Source: Bradyrhizobium sp. SRL28 (GTDB lineage: Bacteria > Pseudomonadota > Alphaproteobacteria > Rhizobiales > Xanthobacteraceae). From it: a stretch of DNA of 64,000 nucleotides. Position numbers and translations under genes: made by a program. Below are positions 47,488-55,482 of the stretch, piece by piece. The DNA is taken from NCBI RefSeq assembly GCF_018596315.1, contig NZ_JAHEAG010000014.1:110200-174199 (forward strand), written 5' to 3'. The notes beneath the pieces are model-generated. The model saw nothing but the letters and a program-made list of their open reading frames with translations. It ran no database searches and was not told the origin of the DNA. The stretch's first letter is position 1, and each line of letters begins with the position of its first letter.

Positions 47488-47573
47488 CGTAGCCCGGATG
47501 GAGCGAAGCGCAATCCGGACAGTCGTTCCGCTGCGATAATCCCGGATTTCGCCTCGCTCCATCCGGGCTACGT
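47488..47573. repeat. Palindromic repeat family H
   Basis: GTAGCCCGGATGGAGCGAAG and CGCAATCCGG at left; CCCGGATTTCGCCTCGCTCC and ATCCGGGCTACG at right. One copy in the window, right after the LysE stop. Confidence 0.9.
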
Positions 47574-47592
47574 GTTCGCGCGTACCAAAACG

Positions 47593-47616
47593 AAAAAGGC
47601 GGACCGAAGGCCCGCC
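47593..47616 (-). terminator. Terminator serving the Lys-rich peptide gene
   Basis: On the minus strand GGCGGGCC, loop TTC and GGTCCGCC are followed by five T. It lies 66 bases after the stop of the 22-residue peptide gene and defines a short transcript. Confidence 0.85.
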
Positions 47617-47644
47617 ATTCTCCAAATTGCACCCGGAGTTGGGA

Positions 47645-47675
47645 GCCCGGGCGGAGCTGAGCACTCCACCCGGGC
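47645..47675 (-). other. Second GC-rich hairpin after the Lys-rich peptide gene
   Basis: GCCCGGGCGGAG and CTCCACCCGGGC pair with one mismatch around a short loop. It has no T run, so it may stabilise the 3' end of the small transcript rather than terminate it. Confidence 0.6.
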
Positions 47676-47681
47676 CAAAAT

Positions 47682-47750
47682 TCACTTCTTCTTCGACTTC
47701 TTGGCCTTCTTCGCCTTGGCCTTTTTCGCCTTCTTCGCTTTCTTAGCCAT
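47682..47750 (-). CDS. 22-residue Lys/Ala-rich peptide
   Basis: The minus-strand frame reads MAKKAKKAKKAKAKKAKKS and ends KKK; 14 of 22 residues are Lys. GAGAGGATACT precedes the ATG. The repeated AKK pattern resembles the tails of histone H1-like or HU-type proteins and similar tiny basic products I recall being annotated in Bradyrhizobium. Two hairpins, one a strong terminator, follow its stop. That supports a dedicated short transcript. A nucleic-acid-binding role is an inference from charge. Confidence 0.65.
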   Translation of the reverse strand: MAKKAKKAKKAKAKKAKKSKKK

Positions 47751-48180
47751 AGTATCCTCTCAAGGTTTTCATGGATTGAAACGCGACACCGAGGCATGCT
47801 TGGCGGAGGGCCAGCCTCGCAACATCCTCGATGACAATCCCAGCAGATTCGCAGGCCCATGCCGCGTGCTGTCATGGCGTTGTCATCGCGTTATCCACAG
47901 TTGTTATGCATTTTGATGTGATTTTTCGCCGAAACGAGCCTCGTCGCCTCCGTTCGCATCGCGCGCATCATGCTTAGCGGTGTCCCAACGTCGACGATCT
48001 TCATCAATTCAAAACCACGGTTTGGATTGGCCGGCGGCAGTCAGGGTCCGTTAAGCGGCGCGGATGCACCTTTGTCCCGCAAGACGACGGGGATCGTCGT
48101 GGGAGGAAGGCTCGAGGCGGACGTCTTTGAGCGGTCGTTAGACAACAGGGGAGACGGGACGTGCGCGCCCCGGGTTCGCG
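47751..48180. other. Intergenic region with a single DnaA-box sequence
   Basis: About 430 bases between the divergent Lys-rich peptide gene and the diguanylate cyclase gene. A perfect TTATCCACA lies at 47891-47899. A stretch around 47895-47930 is A/T-rich and may hold promoters for both sides. No coding frame has family character. Confidence 0.5.
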
Positions 48181-49410
48181 ATGCTGAGCGTTCCGACGCT
48201 TTGGACGGTGTTCGTCATCAATTTTCTCGCGCTGGGCCTGATCTGGGCCTACGTCATGCGCAGCTATCCGTCGTTCGAAGCCGCGCGGTTCTGGACCGGT
48301 TCGGCGTTCGTTGCGGCGGCCGGTGCGGCGATGGCGATGCTGCGGGTGGTTTTCCCGGACTCGCTCGTGCCTTTGCTGTTTGCCGGCACCGCATTGATCC
48401 TGGCGATCTGCCTGGCTGCGATGGGCATCCGCAAGTTTTTCAATCAGCCGGTTTCCTGGCTCGACACCCTGCTGGTCACCGGGCTTGGCGCGGCAGGCCT
48501 GTGCGTCTTCACGTTCGTCCACGACAGCGTGCCGGCGCGAATGACCGTCTTTACGATCGCCCAGGCGCTGCCGATGCTGCACAGCCTGAAGCTGCTGCTG
48601 TCGCGGCACGAAGGGCGCGTCAATCCGGGCGCCCGGCTGGCCGGCATCGTTACCATTGTCATCCTCGGAATTTTCGCAGCCCGGCTGCTCGGCGCGCTGA
48701 CCAGCACGGAGGGCGGCTTCTCCTACATGCATTTCAGCCCGGCGCAGTCGGTCGTCATCCTGGTGCTGGTGTTCCTGTCGATGTCGCTGAACTTCGGCTT
48801 CCTGCTGATGGCGATGGACCGCCTGCGCAACGAGGTCGCGGATCTGGCGCTGCTCGACGACCTCACCGGCGTCGGCAACCGCCGCTATCTGCTGCAGCGC
48901 CTCACGGAAGAATGCATGCGCTCCGAACGCAGCGGTCAGCCCTTCGCGCTGCTGGTGATCGATCTCGACGGCTTCAAGAGCATCAACGATACACACGGCC
49001 ATGCCGCGGGTGACGCCTGCCTGCAGCATTTCACGCTGATGGCGCAAACCCGGCTGCGGCCCGGCGACATGCTGGCGCGGACCGGCGGCGACGAATTCTG
49101 CATCGTGCTGCCGTCCTCGACGCTGCGCGAAGGCGCCATGATCGCGCGCCGCGTGCTGGAGGTCTGCCGTGCGGACGCCGAACAATGCACCGGCAACGAT
49201 ATTCCGGTCGCGGTCTCGATCGGCGTCGCGCAATGGGCCCGCGAGATGGGCGCCTATCCCGACCGCCTGATTGCTGCCGCCGACCATGCGCTCTACGACG
49301 CCAAGAAGGCCGGCCGCAACGGCTTTGCGACCTACGACCCGGCGCCGCCACTGGCGCCCGAACCCGCAAGCCCGCCAATGTCCGACATGGCTCTGCGCAA
49401 ACGCGCGTGA
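48181..49410 (+). CDS. Membrane diguanylate cyclase (GGDEF)
   Basis: A 409-residue c-di-GMP synthase. The N-terminal half has six to seven membrane segments from residue 5 to about 210. The catalytic domain has LLDDLTGVGNRRYLLQRL, IDLDGFKSINDTHGHAAGD, and an intact GGDEF (residues 302-306). The inhibitory site RxxD (RPGD, 293-296) is also intact, so feedback inhibition is expected. The C-terminal tail is Pro-rich. The signal sensed by the membrane part is unknown. It is followed closely by an amidase gene. Confidence 0.95.
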   Translation: MLSVPTLWTVFVINFLALGLIWAYVMRSYPSFEAARFWTGSAFVAAAGAAMAMLRVVFPDSLVPLLFAGTALILAICLAAMGIRKFFNQPVSWLDTLLVTGLGAAGLCVFTFVHDSVPARMTVFTIAQALPMLHSLKLLLSRHEGRVNPGARLAGIVTIVILGIFAARLLGALTSTEGGFSYMHFSPAQSVVILVLVFLSMSLNFGFLLMAMDRLRNEVADLALLDDLTGVGNRRYLLQRLTEECMRSERSGQPFALLVIDLDGFKSINDTHGHAAGDACLQHFTLMAQTRLRPGDMLARTGGDEFCIVLPSSTLREGAMIARRVLEVCRADAEQCTGNDIPVAVSIGVAQWAREMGAYPDRLIAAADHALYDAKKAGRNGFATYDPAPPLAPEPASPPMSDMALRKRA

Positions 49411-49446
49411 GGCGTGCTACCTTTGGTCCGTCACTGGACTTCGAGC

Positions 49447-50073
49447 ATGAATTTTCGCCTCGTCGCGGCCGCACTGTTCGTCCTCGTATTTCCCCCGTGC
49501 GCCTTCGCACAAACGCCTGACCTCGCGACAATCGCGCGCTCGTCGGGCACACCAGATATTCCCGGCCTGAAGATGGTGTGGCTGGCGCCGTGGGGCGAGC
49601 TTTCAAAAGCCCATCCCTGGCGCAACATCATCGTGCACCAGACCGAAGGACCGGCCGGCTCGGCGCGCGGCGGCGCGCAGGCGCAGTCGAAGAACCCGAC
49701 GCGGCGCGGCGTCATGGTCTGGGTGGAGACCGACGGCACGGTGTACTGGGCGGTCGCCGAACATCTCGTTCCGACCCATGGCGACGGCGCCAACCGCAAC
49801 GACAACAAGTATATCGACAACCGCCCGACCTATCGGAAAGTGGTCGGCAACAATTCGGTCGGCGTCGAATTCGCCGGCAACTATCCCGACGTGACGCGCG
49901 GGCCGACCGAAGCGCAGGTCGCGGCGTGGCGAATTCTGGTTAAGGTACTGCGCGCGCGATACGGCATCCCGCTCGATCGCGTCTACGCGCATAACTGGAT
50001 CGACTACAAGGATGCGCGTTATTGCGAAGGCTGCGCGCTCGCCAAGATGGCGCGGGAGTGGGGGGACGAGTAG
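49447..50073 (+). CDS. Secreted N-acetylmuramoyl-L-alanine amidase (Amidase_2)
   Basis: A 208-residue exported zinc amidase. The signal peptide covers residues 1-21 (FVLVFPPCAFA). The Amidase_2/PGRP fold has zinc ligands His64 in NIIVHQTEGP, His182 in YAHNWIDYKD and Cys193 in ARYCEGC. Other core parts are YWAVAEHLVPTHGDG and NSVGVEFAGNYPD. It cleaves the amide between MurNAc and L-Ala in peptidoglycan turnover. The start MNFRLVAAALF at 49447 gives a proper signal peptide. Confidence 0.9.
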   Translation: MNFRLVAAALFVLVFPPCAFAQTPDLATIARSSGTPDIPGLKMVWLAPWGELSKAHPWRNIIVHQTEGPAGSARGGAQAQSKNPTRRGVMVWVETDGTVYWAVAEHLVPTHGDGANRNDNKYIDNRPTYRKVVGNNSVGVEFAGNYPDVTRGPTEAQVAAWRILVKVLRARYGIPLDRVYAHNWIDYKDARYCEGCALAKMAREWGDE

Positions 50074-50090
50074 GGGCGAGCACTCTCAAC

Positions 50091-50218
50091 GCGTCGTCCC
50101 CGCGAACGCGGGGACCCATACTCCGCGGCTGTTGTAGTTGGAGAAGAAAGATGACTACCGGCGTGTAAAATCATTACCGCCGCGGCGTATGGGTCCCTGC
50201 TTTCGCAGGGACGACGAC
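50091..50218. repeat. Palindromic repeat family C, copy 4
   Basis: GCGTCGTCCCCGCGAACGCG at the left and CTTTCGCAGGGACGACGACG at the right. Here the internal left segment reads GGGGACCCATACTCCGCGGC, the reverse of the order in other copies, as if one arm had been exchanged. Confidence 0.88.
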
Positions 50219-50249
50219 GCGCTCGTTGAAACAACATCCGCCCAAAAAC

Positions 50250-50275
50250 AAAAAGCCGGCGTTGCCGCCGGCTTT
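50250..50275 (-). terminator. Rho-independent terminator of rpoH
   Basis: On the minus strand GCCGGCG, loop GCAA-type and CGCCGGC are followed by TTTTTG and further T (from 50254 down). It lies 27 bases after the rpoH stop. Confidence 0.9.
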
Positions 50276-50301
50276 CGTCAACTGTTACCTCGATCGCGCG
50301 A

Positions 50302-51201
50302 TCAGTGCGCGGCTTCGAGCGCTTCCGCTTCCTGCCGGGCAATCGTGCCCTTGACGGCCGACTGCACCTTTTCGAAAGCGCGGACTTCGATCTGCCGCAC
50401 GCGTTCGCGCGAGACGCCGAATTCGGCGGCGAGGTCTTCCAGCGTCATCGGCTCTTCCGCCAGGCGCCGCGCTTCGAAGATGCGGCGTTCGCGCGGGTTG
50501 AGCACACCGATGGCACCGTTCAGCGCCTGCCGGCGATGATCGAACTCCTCGTGCTCGGCCATCACGGCTTCCTGGTTGGGCGAGTTGTCGACCAGCCAGT
50601 CCTGCCATTCGCCGGCTTCACCGTCGTCGCGGATCGGCGCGTTGAGCGACGCATCGCCGCCGAGGCGGCGGTTCATGTCGACCACGTCCTGATCCGTCAC
50701 GCCGAGACGCTTGGCAATCAGCTTCACCTGGTCGGGGCGGAGATCGCCCTCGTCCAGCGCGGAGATCTTGCTCTTCGCCTTGCGCAGGTTGAAGAACAAC
50801 TTCTTCTGGTTCGCGGTGGTTCCCATTTTCACGAGCGACCAGGAACGCAGAATGTACTCTTGTATCGACGCCTTGATCCACCACATGGCGTAGGTAGCGA
50901 GACGGAAACCCTTCTCGGGCTCGAACCGCTTGACCGCCTGCATCAGGCCGACATTGCCTTCCGAAACGACTTCGGAAATCGGCAAGCCGTAGCCGCGATA
51001 GCCCATGGCGATCTTGGCCACGAGCCGGAGATGGCTGGTGACAAGGTGATGTGCCGCGTCGCGATCGTCATGTTCGCGCCAACGCTTGGCGAACATGTAT
51101 TCCTGCTGGGGTTCCAGCATCGGAAATTTGCGGATCTCGGCGAGGTATCTAGAAAGGCCGGATTCTCCATTGAGAACCGGCAGCGTAGCTGTACGGGCCA
51201 T
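50302..51201 (-). CDS. rpoH: Heat-shock sigma factor RpoH
   Basis: RpoH directs transcription of heat-shock genes. The 299-residue protein has region 2 (HHLVTSHLRLVAKIAMGYRG, EGNVGLMQAVKRFEPEKGF, RLATYAMWWIKASIQEYIL), the diagnostic RpoH box QKKLFFNLRKAKSK after region 2, and a region 4 HTH (LEDLAAEFGVSRERVRQIEV). The N-terminal NGESGLSRYLAEIRKFPML matches alphaproteobacterial RpoH. The upstream 215-base gap to the rluD-like gene on the same strand should hold its promoter. Rhizobia commonly have several rpoH genes, so which one this is cannot be told. Confidence 0.97.
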   Translation of the reverse strand: MARTATLPVLNGESGLSRYLAEIRKFPMLEPQQEYMFAKRWREHDDRDAAHHLVTSHLRLVAKIAMGYRGYGLPISEVVSEGNVGLMQAVKRFEPEKGFRLATYAMWWIKASIQEYILRSWSLVKMGTTANQKKLFFNLRKAKSKISALDEGDLRPDQVKLIAKRLGVTDQDVVDMNRRLGGDASLNAPIRDDGEAGEWQDWLVDNSPNQEAVMAEHEEFDHRRQALNGAIGVLNPRERRIFEARRLAEEPMTLEDLAAEFGVSRERVRQIEVRAFEKVQSAVKGTIARQEAEALEAAH

Positions 51202-51416
51202 TGAGCGCCCTCCAGTGGTTCAGGCCCCCGATAGCGGCGGGCCCGGCAGGTGATCGCTGTGTTAAAGCCGACCAGGCTGCGATGTTCCGCGCTGGATATT
51301 CAGCGCACGTGCAACATACACCATTCCGGGGTTAATAGGGAAGGAATGCTGACGTCACGTCCCCGTGTGGCTGCTATAACCTGTTGTCATATCATGGCTT
51401 TTCTGAAAAGGCTGCG

Positions 51417-52433
51417 TCATAGCGCCGCTTCCAGCGCGCGTTGCAGGAGGAGCAAATCCTCCGGCAAAGCCGCCTCCCAATGCAAAAGTTCTCCGGTTCG
51501 GGGGTGTTCCAGGGCGAGCAGATAGGCGTGCAAGGCCTGCCGGCCGAGCGCGGTGAGCGCATCCTTACCTTGGCCGCCGAGGTGGCCGGCCTTGGTCTTG
51601 AAGTGCGGGCCATAGACGGCATCGCCCATCAGGGGGTGGCCGATATGGGCGAGGTGCACGCGGATCTGATGGGTCCGCCCGGTCTCGAGCTGGCAGGCCA
51701 GAAACGAGGCGACCGGCTTGCCGTCGCGCCCCTGATACGCCGCCTGCAATTCCCAATGCGTGACCGCCTCGCGTCCGCCCGGGCGCACCGCCATCTTTTC
51801 GCGGGCATAAGGATGCCGGTCGATCGGCGCGTCGACCGTGCCGCGCTGCCGGCCGGGCACGCCCCAGATGAAGGCCATATAGCCGCGCTGCATCGGACCG
51901 GTGCGGCCGTGGTCGGCGAATTGCGCGGTCAGCGATTGATGCGCCTGGTCGTTCTTGGCGACCACCATCAACCCGGTCGTGTCCTTGTCGAGCCGGTGCA
52001 CGATGCCCGGCCGGCGGACGCCGCCGATGCCGGAAAGGCTGGCGCCGCAATGGGCGATCAGTGCGTTGACCAGCGTGCCGCTCTCGTGGCCGGCGGCCGG
52101 ATGCACGACCAGCCCCTTCGGCTTGTCGATGACGATGATGTCGTCGTCCTCATAGATGATGTCGAGCGCGATATCCTCGCCCTTCGGCTCCGGCGCCACC
52201 GCCTCGGGGACGTCGATTGTGATCGTATCGCCGCGCGCGACATGATAAGCGGGGTCGCGGATGGGGTCGCCCCGGGCGGTGACGGAACCGGCCAGAATCA
52301 GCGCTTTCAGCCGCGAGCGCGACAGTTCCGGGCGAAGCACCGCGAGCACGCGGTCGAGACGGGGCGACCCCTCGTCGCCGCCGACGGTGACCTCCAGCCT
52401 TTGACCGCCGTTCGATGAGCCTTGTTCCTTCAT
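51417..52433 (-). CDS. RluA/RluD-type pseudouridine synthase
   Basis: A 338-residue enzyme that converts uridine to pseudouridine in 23S rRNA. The N-terminal S4 RNA-binding domain (RLDRVLAVLRPELSRSRLK) is followed by the catalytic domain with Asp149 in GIVHRLDKDTTGLMVVAK. Further motifs are RGYMAFIWGVP, LETGRTHQIRVHLAHIGHP and GRQALHAYLLALEHP. The start MKEQGSSNGG at 52433 is used; the frame upstream runs through a family B repeat. It is divergent from DUF6476, an order common in alphaproteobacteria. RluD is most likely, given length and S4. Confidence 0.94.
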   Translation of the reverse strand: MKEQGSSNGGQRLEVTVGGDEGSPRLDRVLAVLRPELSRSRLKALILAGSVTARGDPIRDPAYHVARGDTITIDVPEAVAPEPKGEDIALDIIYEDDDIIVIDKPKGLVVHPAAGHESGTLVNALIAHCGASLSGIGGVRRPGIVHRLDKDTTGLMVVAKNDQAHQSLTAQFADHGRTGPMQRGYMAFIWGVPGRQRGTVDAPIDRHPYAREKMAVRPGGREAVTHWELQAAYQGRDGKPVASFLACQLETGRTHQIRVHLAHIGHPLMGDAVYGPHFKTKAGHLGGQGKDALTALGRQALHAYLLALEHPRTGELLHWEAALPEDLLLLQRALEAAL

Positions 52434-52440
52434 GTTTGAA

Positions 52441-52485
52441 GCATGATCCTTTCGGAAAACCGGTTTCCACTTTTCCGGATCATGC
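52441..52485. repeat. Palindromic repeat family B, copy 3
   Basis: GCATGATCCTTTCGGAAAAC and CGGTTTCCACTTTTCCGG with GGATCATGC at the end. It fills the short space between two divergent starts, so both promoters must overlap or lie within the neighbouring genes. Confidence 0.92.
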
Positions 52486-52500
52486 TCTAAAGAGCCCTGC

Positions 52501-52839
52501 ATGACCGATACCGTTGCGCCCGAACCGACCCCCGAGCAGGCCGCGCTGATGGCGCGGGTGCGGCGGATGATGCTGATCGCGGGCCTGACCTCGGCGCTGG
52601 CGGTGGCCGTGGTGCTGACCGCCGTCGGGTACCGTCTTTACCGTGGCGAGGGAAGCCCCGCGGCCGCCGCGACGGACATTATCGCAACCCTGCCCAAAGG
52701 CGCCCGCATCGTCTCGACGGCGGTGGCCGGCGAGCGGCTGGTGCTGACGCTGGATATAGCCGGGGTGACCGAAATCCGCACGTTCGACGCCAAGACGCTG
52801 AAACCGGCGGGAAAGCTGAAATTCGTAAACGAGCCCTGA
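52501..52839 (+). CDS. DUF6476 family membrane-anchored protein
   Basis: A 112-residue protein with one membrane helix (about residues 24-46, LIAGLTSALAVAVVLTAVGY) and a periplasmic beta-rich domain (RIVSTAVAGERLVLTLDIAG, TEIRTFDAKTLKPAGKL). The family is small, confined to alphaproteobacteria and often placed beside the rluD gene. No function is known. It is followed by tRNA-Glu. Confidence 0.85.
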   Translation: MTDTVAPEPTPEQAALMARVRRMMLIAGLTSALAVAVVLTAVGYRLYRGEGSPAAAATDIIATLPKGARIVSTAVAGERLVLTLDIAGVTEIRTFDAKTLKPAGKLKFVNEP

Positions 52840-52971
52840 TGCCTGTGCGATCGGCCCAAAAAGCCCAGGGGCCGGCTCGGGACGCAGGGCAACAGGTTTA
52901 ACCCAACCGTGCGAAGGCCTTCAGACTTGCCTTGCCCGCCGCACATTTCGCGGCTATTCCCTGAGGCCAAC

Positions 52972-53046
52972 GCTCCCTTCGTCTAGCGGTTAGGACGCGG
53001 CCCTCTCAAGGCTGAAACAGGGGTTCGATTCCCCTAGGGAGCGCCA
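52972..53046 (+). tRNA. tRNA-Glu (CTC anticodon)
   Basis: The 75 bases include encoded CCA. Acceptor GCTCCCT/AGGGAGC, discriminator G, T arm GGGGTTCGATTCCCC, anticodon loop CTCTCAA with CTC at 53005-53007. The D arm TCTAGCGGTTAGGA has the expected GG. An integrase gene ends 13 bases downstream. Confidence 0.97.
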
Positions 53047-53058
53047 GCCATCTATCCT

Positions 53059-54150
53059 TCATCTTGAATTTCCTTCTGTTTTTGCACGTTTCCCCAAACT
53101 CTCAGTTCGGGTTTGGGGTTTTCTGTTCGCTTTGTGATCTTCAAGCTTCACGATTGCACGGCGACCACCGCGGCGGCGATCAGCTTCGCGCGTGTAGCGC
53201 TCTGCTTCAGCGAGCGAGAGGTGACCCATTGCGGCCATGATCTCATGTGCCGTCGCCCCAGCATCGGCCAGCAATCTCCCGAACGTTTTGCGAAGGCCAT
53301 GTGGCTGACACTTCAGGTCGGAAATGCCGGAAGCTTTGATTGCGTCGCGCATCCACCCACTGAAGCCATCGACCGTGAATGGTTTTCCGTATTCGGTGGT
53401 GATGATGCAAAAGTGAACGCGCTTCAGGGCGCTGAGAGCTTGCTTGAGCGATATAGCTTTCTCGACCGCGACAGAAACTCCCGTTTTTTGTCGCGTGTAC
53501 TCGAAGTCGTCGGCATCAGCCTGCACCCAGGTGGTCAGGTGCGTGTCAGCACGCGCAGTGCCTACGTTTAACATGAGCTCGTAGGCCGCGCGCTGCTTCG
53601 TGCCGATGGCCCAGCGGCTTTCAAAGGCCACTAACTCAGCATCCGTCCATGCGCGGATTTCCTTTGACCGGCCGCGTTTGATGCCTTCGGATGGATCGGT
53701 CGCAAGCCACTTCAAGTCCATGGCATGGCGGATAAGAATGCGGAGCTTCTTAAGTGTATCGATTTTTGCGCCTGGCTTGTTGTGCAGCGGTTTGAGAATC
53801 TTTTCATCAATCCGGTCCTTCGTCAGGCCAGCGACGGCCCGGTGACCGTGGTCACGGCGAATCTGATCCATACGGCTGCGATAGCCTGATTTGCTTCCTT
53901 TGCCGAGCGAGGAAAATGCGTCGCTGTTCAAATATGACGTTACGAGTGCGTCGATCGAGCGGGCCGCCACGACCTTCGTGGGCCGTGCCGCAATTTCACC
54001 GGTAACAGCGGCAGCGTATGCGATCTTGAATTCATCTGACGTCGGGTCGCTGGGCAACTTGCTCCGTGGACCTTTGCCAACACGATAGGACAGATAGACA
54101 TGCCCCTTGACGACATTTCGCTCAACGTTCGGAGGCAACTTTCGACGCAT
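53059..54150 (-). CDS. Tyrosine recombinase (integrase) next to tRNA-Glu
   Basis: A 363-residue phage-type integrase. The catalytic residues are all present: Arg200 in NVGTARADTH, His284 and Arg287 in PHGLRKTFG, His310 in MGHLSLAE and nucleophile Tyr319 in AERYTREAD. The N-terminal part has an Arg/Lys-rich arm-binding domain, and a core-binding helical segment (SIDALVTSYLNSDAF, SGYRSRMDQIRRDHG). The Arg motif lacks the usual TGxR spacing but keeps Arg. Its 3' end faces the tRNA-Glu 3' end, the normal placement for an element in that tRNA. The start is two bases after the stop of the small gene upstream. Confidence 0.92.
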   Translation of the reverse strand: MRRKLPPNVERNVVKGHVYLSYRVGKGPRSKLPSDPTSDEFKIAYAAAVTGEIAARPTKVVAARSIDALVTSYLNSDAFSSLGKGSKSGYRSRMDQIRRDHGHRAVAGLTKDRIDEKILKPLHNKPGAKIDTLKKLRILIRHAMDLKWLATDPSEGIKRGRSKEIRAWTDAELVAFESRWAIGTKQRAAYELMLNVGTARADTHLTTWVQADADDFEYTRQKTGVSVAVEKAISLKQALSALKRVHFCIITTEYGKPFTVDGFSGWMRDAIKASGISDLKCQPHGLRKTFGRLLADAGATAHEIMAAMGHLSLAEAERYTREADRRRGGRRAIVKLEDHKANRKPQTRTESLGKRAKTEGNSR

Positions 54151-54152
54151 AG

Positions 54153-54401
54153 CTAATCGTCCCAACCGTCGTTAGCCGAGCGAGTATCTTCGCCATCGAT
54201 TGGCAGGTGATCAACGGCCTGATCCAGCAATCGGACGTCCCAAGCCTTCCTACCGGCGGTCAGCCAACGGGGCTTTGGCATCGTTCCACTGGCCACCATT
54301 GCGTCGAAGGTGTTCGGCGAAACAGAAACATACGCCGCGGCTGCGTCCCGGCCGATTAAACGCGGTGCCAGTGTAGGGGGGAGTGCGGTTGCGCGAGTCA
54401 T
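54153..54401 (-). CDS. Small HTH excisionase-like protein
   Basis: An 82-residue product with an AlpA/MerR-type short HTH: PRLIGRDAAAAYVSVSPNTF, then DAMVASGTMPKPRWL. Such proteins act as recombination directionality factors or repressors for mobile elements. It lies directly upstream of the integrase on the same strand, with a two-base gap. The start MTRATALPPTLAPRL is preceded by a modest GGTGGACC. Confidence 0.82.
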   Translation of the reverse strand: MTRATALPPTLAPRLIGRDAAAAYVSVSPNTFDAMVASGTMPKPRWLTAGRKAWDVRLLDQAVDHLPIDGEDTRSANDGWDD

Positions 54402-54566
54402 CGGTCCACCACTGCAACCGTCGCGGTGCTCAAGTTGTTTGCCTTTCTCTCCCGAATTTTTGCCGTCATTGCTCAGTCTCATGCAAAGTCACGAAAAGCC
54501 GGATCGTACCGTTCAAAGGCGAGGTCGGCCCTGTCTGCTCGATCGCTTCGCGTAGCCGAACCGATC

Positions 54567-55229
54567 TCATTTCGATTGGGCGCCAACATCGAAGAGCTGT
54601 GCCAGAGACCAGAGCGTTCGTATTCCGAATGATCTTGTTTGTGCGAAGTCGATTTGAACGTCGAGGGGTACTATCGGTTCGCCATCATCGATCGTTCGAA
54701 AATAGTGAAGCGCTTCCGCGAACTCAGGCTCCGATGAATTTTCAGTGGTCCGCTCGATCGTTACAGTCGCTCTTGATACAGGGGCGTAAAGATCGACGTG
54801 GACATTGATGTGATGAGGATACTCACGCTGCGGCGTCATGAGACCATTGCCGTCAGCGAGCAGCGCTCCTTTCGATAGACAAGTGATTATCCGCGAGAGA
54901 GCCTCCAAGAGTGTGTGCCCATCAGGGAGATCGCGCAGCGAGACAATATTCCGCCAACTCTCGAGTTTCCCTTGCGGCAAATGGACAGCGTGTAGGTTCG
55001 CATACGATTGGTAGTTGGCGATGTTGATGGCCGGTCCGGAGATCGGTGTAGCGGCAACAGCAATAAGTAAAGCTGCGGCGTCCCTTGGCGATGCCATTGC
55101 TGATCGGCCACGTCCCGAGATTTTTCGCTGTCCATTAATGACTAACAGCCTGTCCTGCTGCGCGACCGTCTTTTTCGGGAAAGACAATCTCGTGGAAATC
55201 ACGTCGATAATGTCAGCTGGTGTCGGCAA
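54567..55229 (-). CDS. Hypothetical protein of mobile-element type, 220 residues
   Basis: No established family is assigned. The first 60 residues look like a winged-helix-type domain with ADIIDVISTRLSFPKKTVAQ, VINGQRKISGRGRSA and MASPRDAAALLIAVAATPI. This GxGRSA...DAAxLLIA pattern is one I associate with genes beside integrases in Rhizobiales elements. The remainder is mixed alpha/beta (VHVDLYAPVSRATVTIERT, YFRTIDDGEPIVPLDVQID). Two near-identical operator-like repeats lie upstream (55241-55301), so self-regulation is plausible. Composition is less GC-rich than the core genes. Confidence 0.75.
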   Translation of the reverse strand: MPTPADIIDVISTRLSFPKKTVAQQDRLLVINGQRKISGRGRSAMASPRDAAALLIAVAATPISGPAINIANYQSYANLHAVHLPQGKLESWRNIVSLRDLPDGHTLLEALSRIITCLSKGALLADGNGLMTPQREYPHHINVHVDLYAPVSRATVTIERTTENSSEPEFAEALHYFRTIDDGEPIVPLDVQIDFAQTRSFGIRTLWSLAQLFDVGAQSK

Positions 55230-55240
55230 GCGAATCTCCT

Positions 55241-55301
55241 CATTCGAGTAAAACTCAAATGGCGGGGAATGTCCAGTTCATTCGTGAAAAACTCAAATGG
55301 T
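55241..55301. promoter_or_regulatory. Pair of operator-like direct repeats
   Basis: CATTCGAGTAAAACTCAAAT (55241-55260) and CATTCGTGAAAAACTCAAAT (55279-55298) are direct repeats 38 bases apart, both followed by GG. The first is itself a palindrome (GAGT-AAA-ACTC). They sit 12 to 70 bases upstream of the start at 55229, a good place for autorepression. Confidence 0.6.
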
Positions 55302-55312
55302 GCAGATATGGC

Positions 55313-55350
55313 TCTGAAGGTCATAGGTTCAAATCCTATCCCCGCAACCA
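55313..55350 (+). other. 3' half of an initiator tRNA-Met-like gene (attachment remnant)
   Basis: CTGAAGGTCATAGG followed by TTCAAATCCTAT and CCCCGCAACCA is the end of an initiator tRNA, from the 3' anticodon stem to encoded CCA. The T stem ATAGG/CCTAT is intact. No 5' half lies ahead of it. It looks like the target-site copy left by an integrative element. Confidence 0.7.
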
Positions 55351-55382
55351 ACTATCGTACTGATAAATCAGCATTAATTTGA

Positions 55383-55410
55383 ACGGCCGCCCTTCGAGGC
55401 GGCCGTTGCT
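55383..55410 (+). terminator. Hairpin after the tRNA-Met 3' remnant
   Basis: ACGGCCGCC, loop CTTCGA and GGCGGCCGT followed by TGCTTTTG. Such a hairpin is what usually ends a tRNA gene, and supports that the fragment with its terminator was carried or left together. Confidence 0.7.
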
Positions 55411-55482
55411 TTTGAAGAATCGCCACCGAGTCGCCACGCGAGATGACATTTTCGAAGACGTGGGCAATCGAGAGCAGGGAGC

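Noticed and set aside
47488..47573. Transposon end
   Set aside because: It is a self-contained palindrome with no transposase or target duplication nearby.
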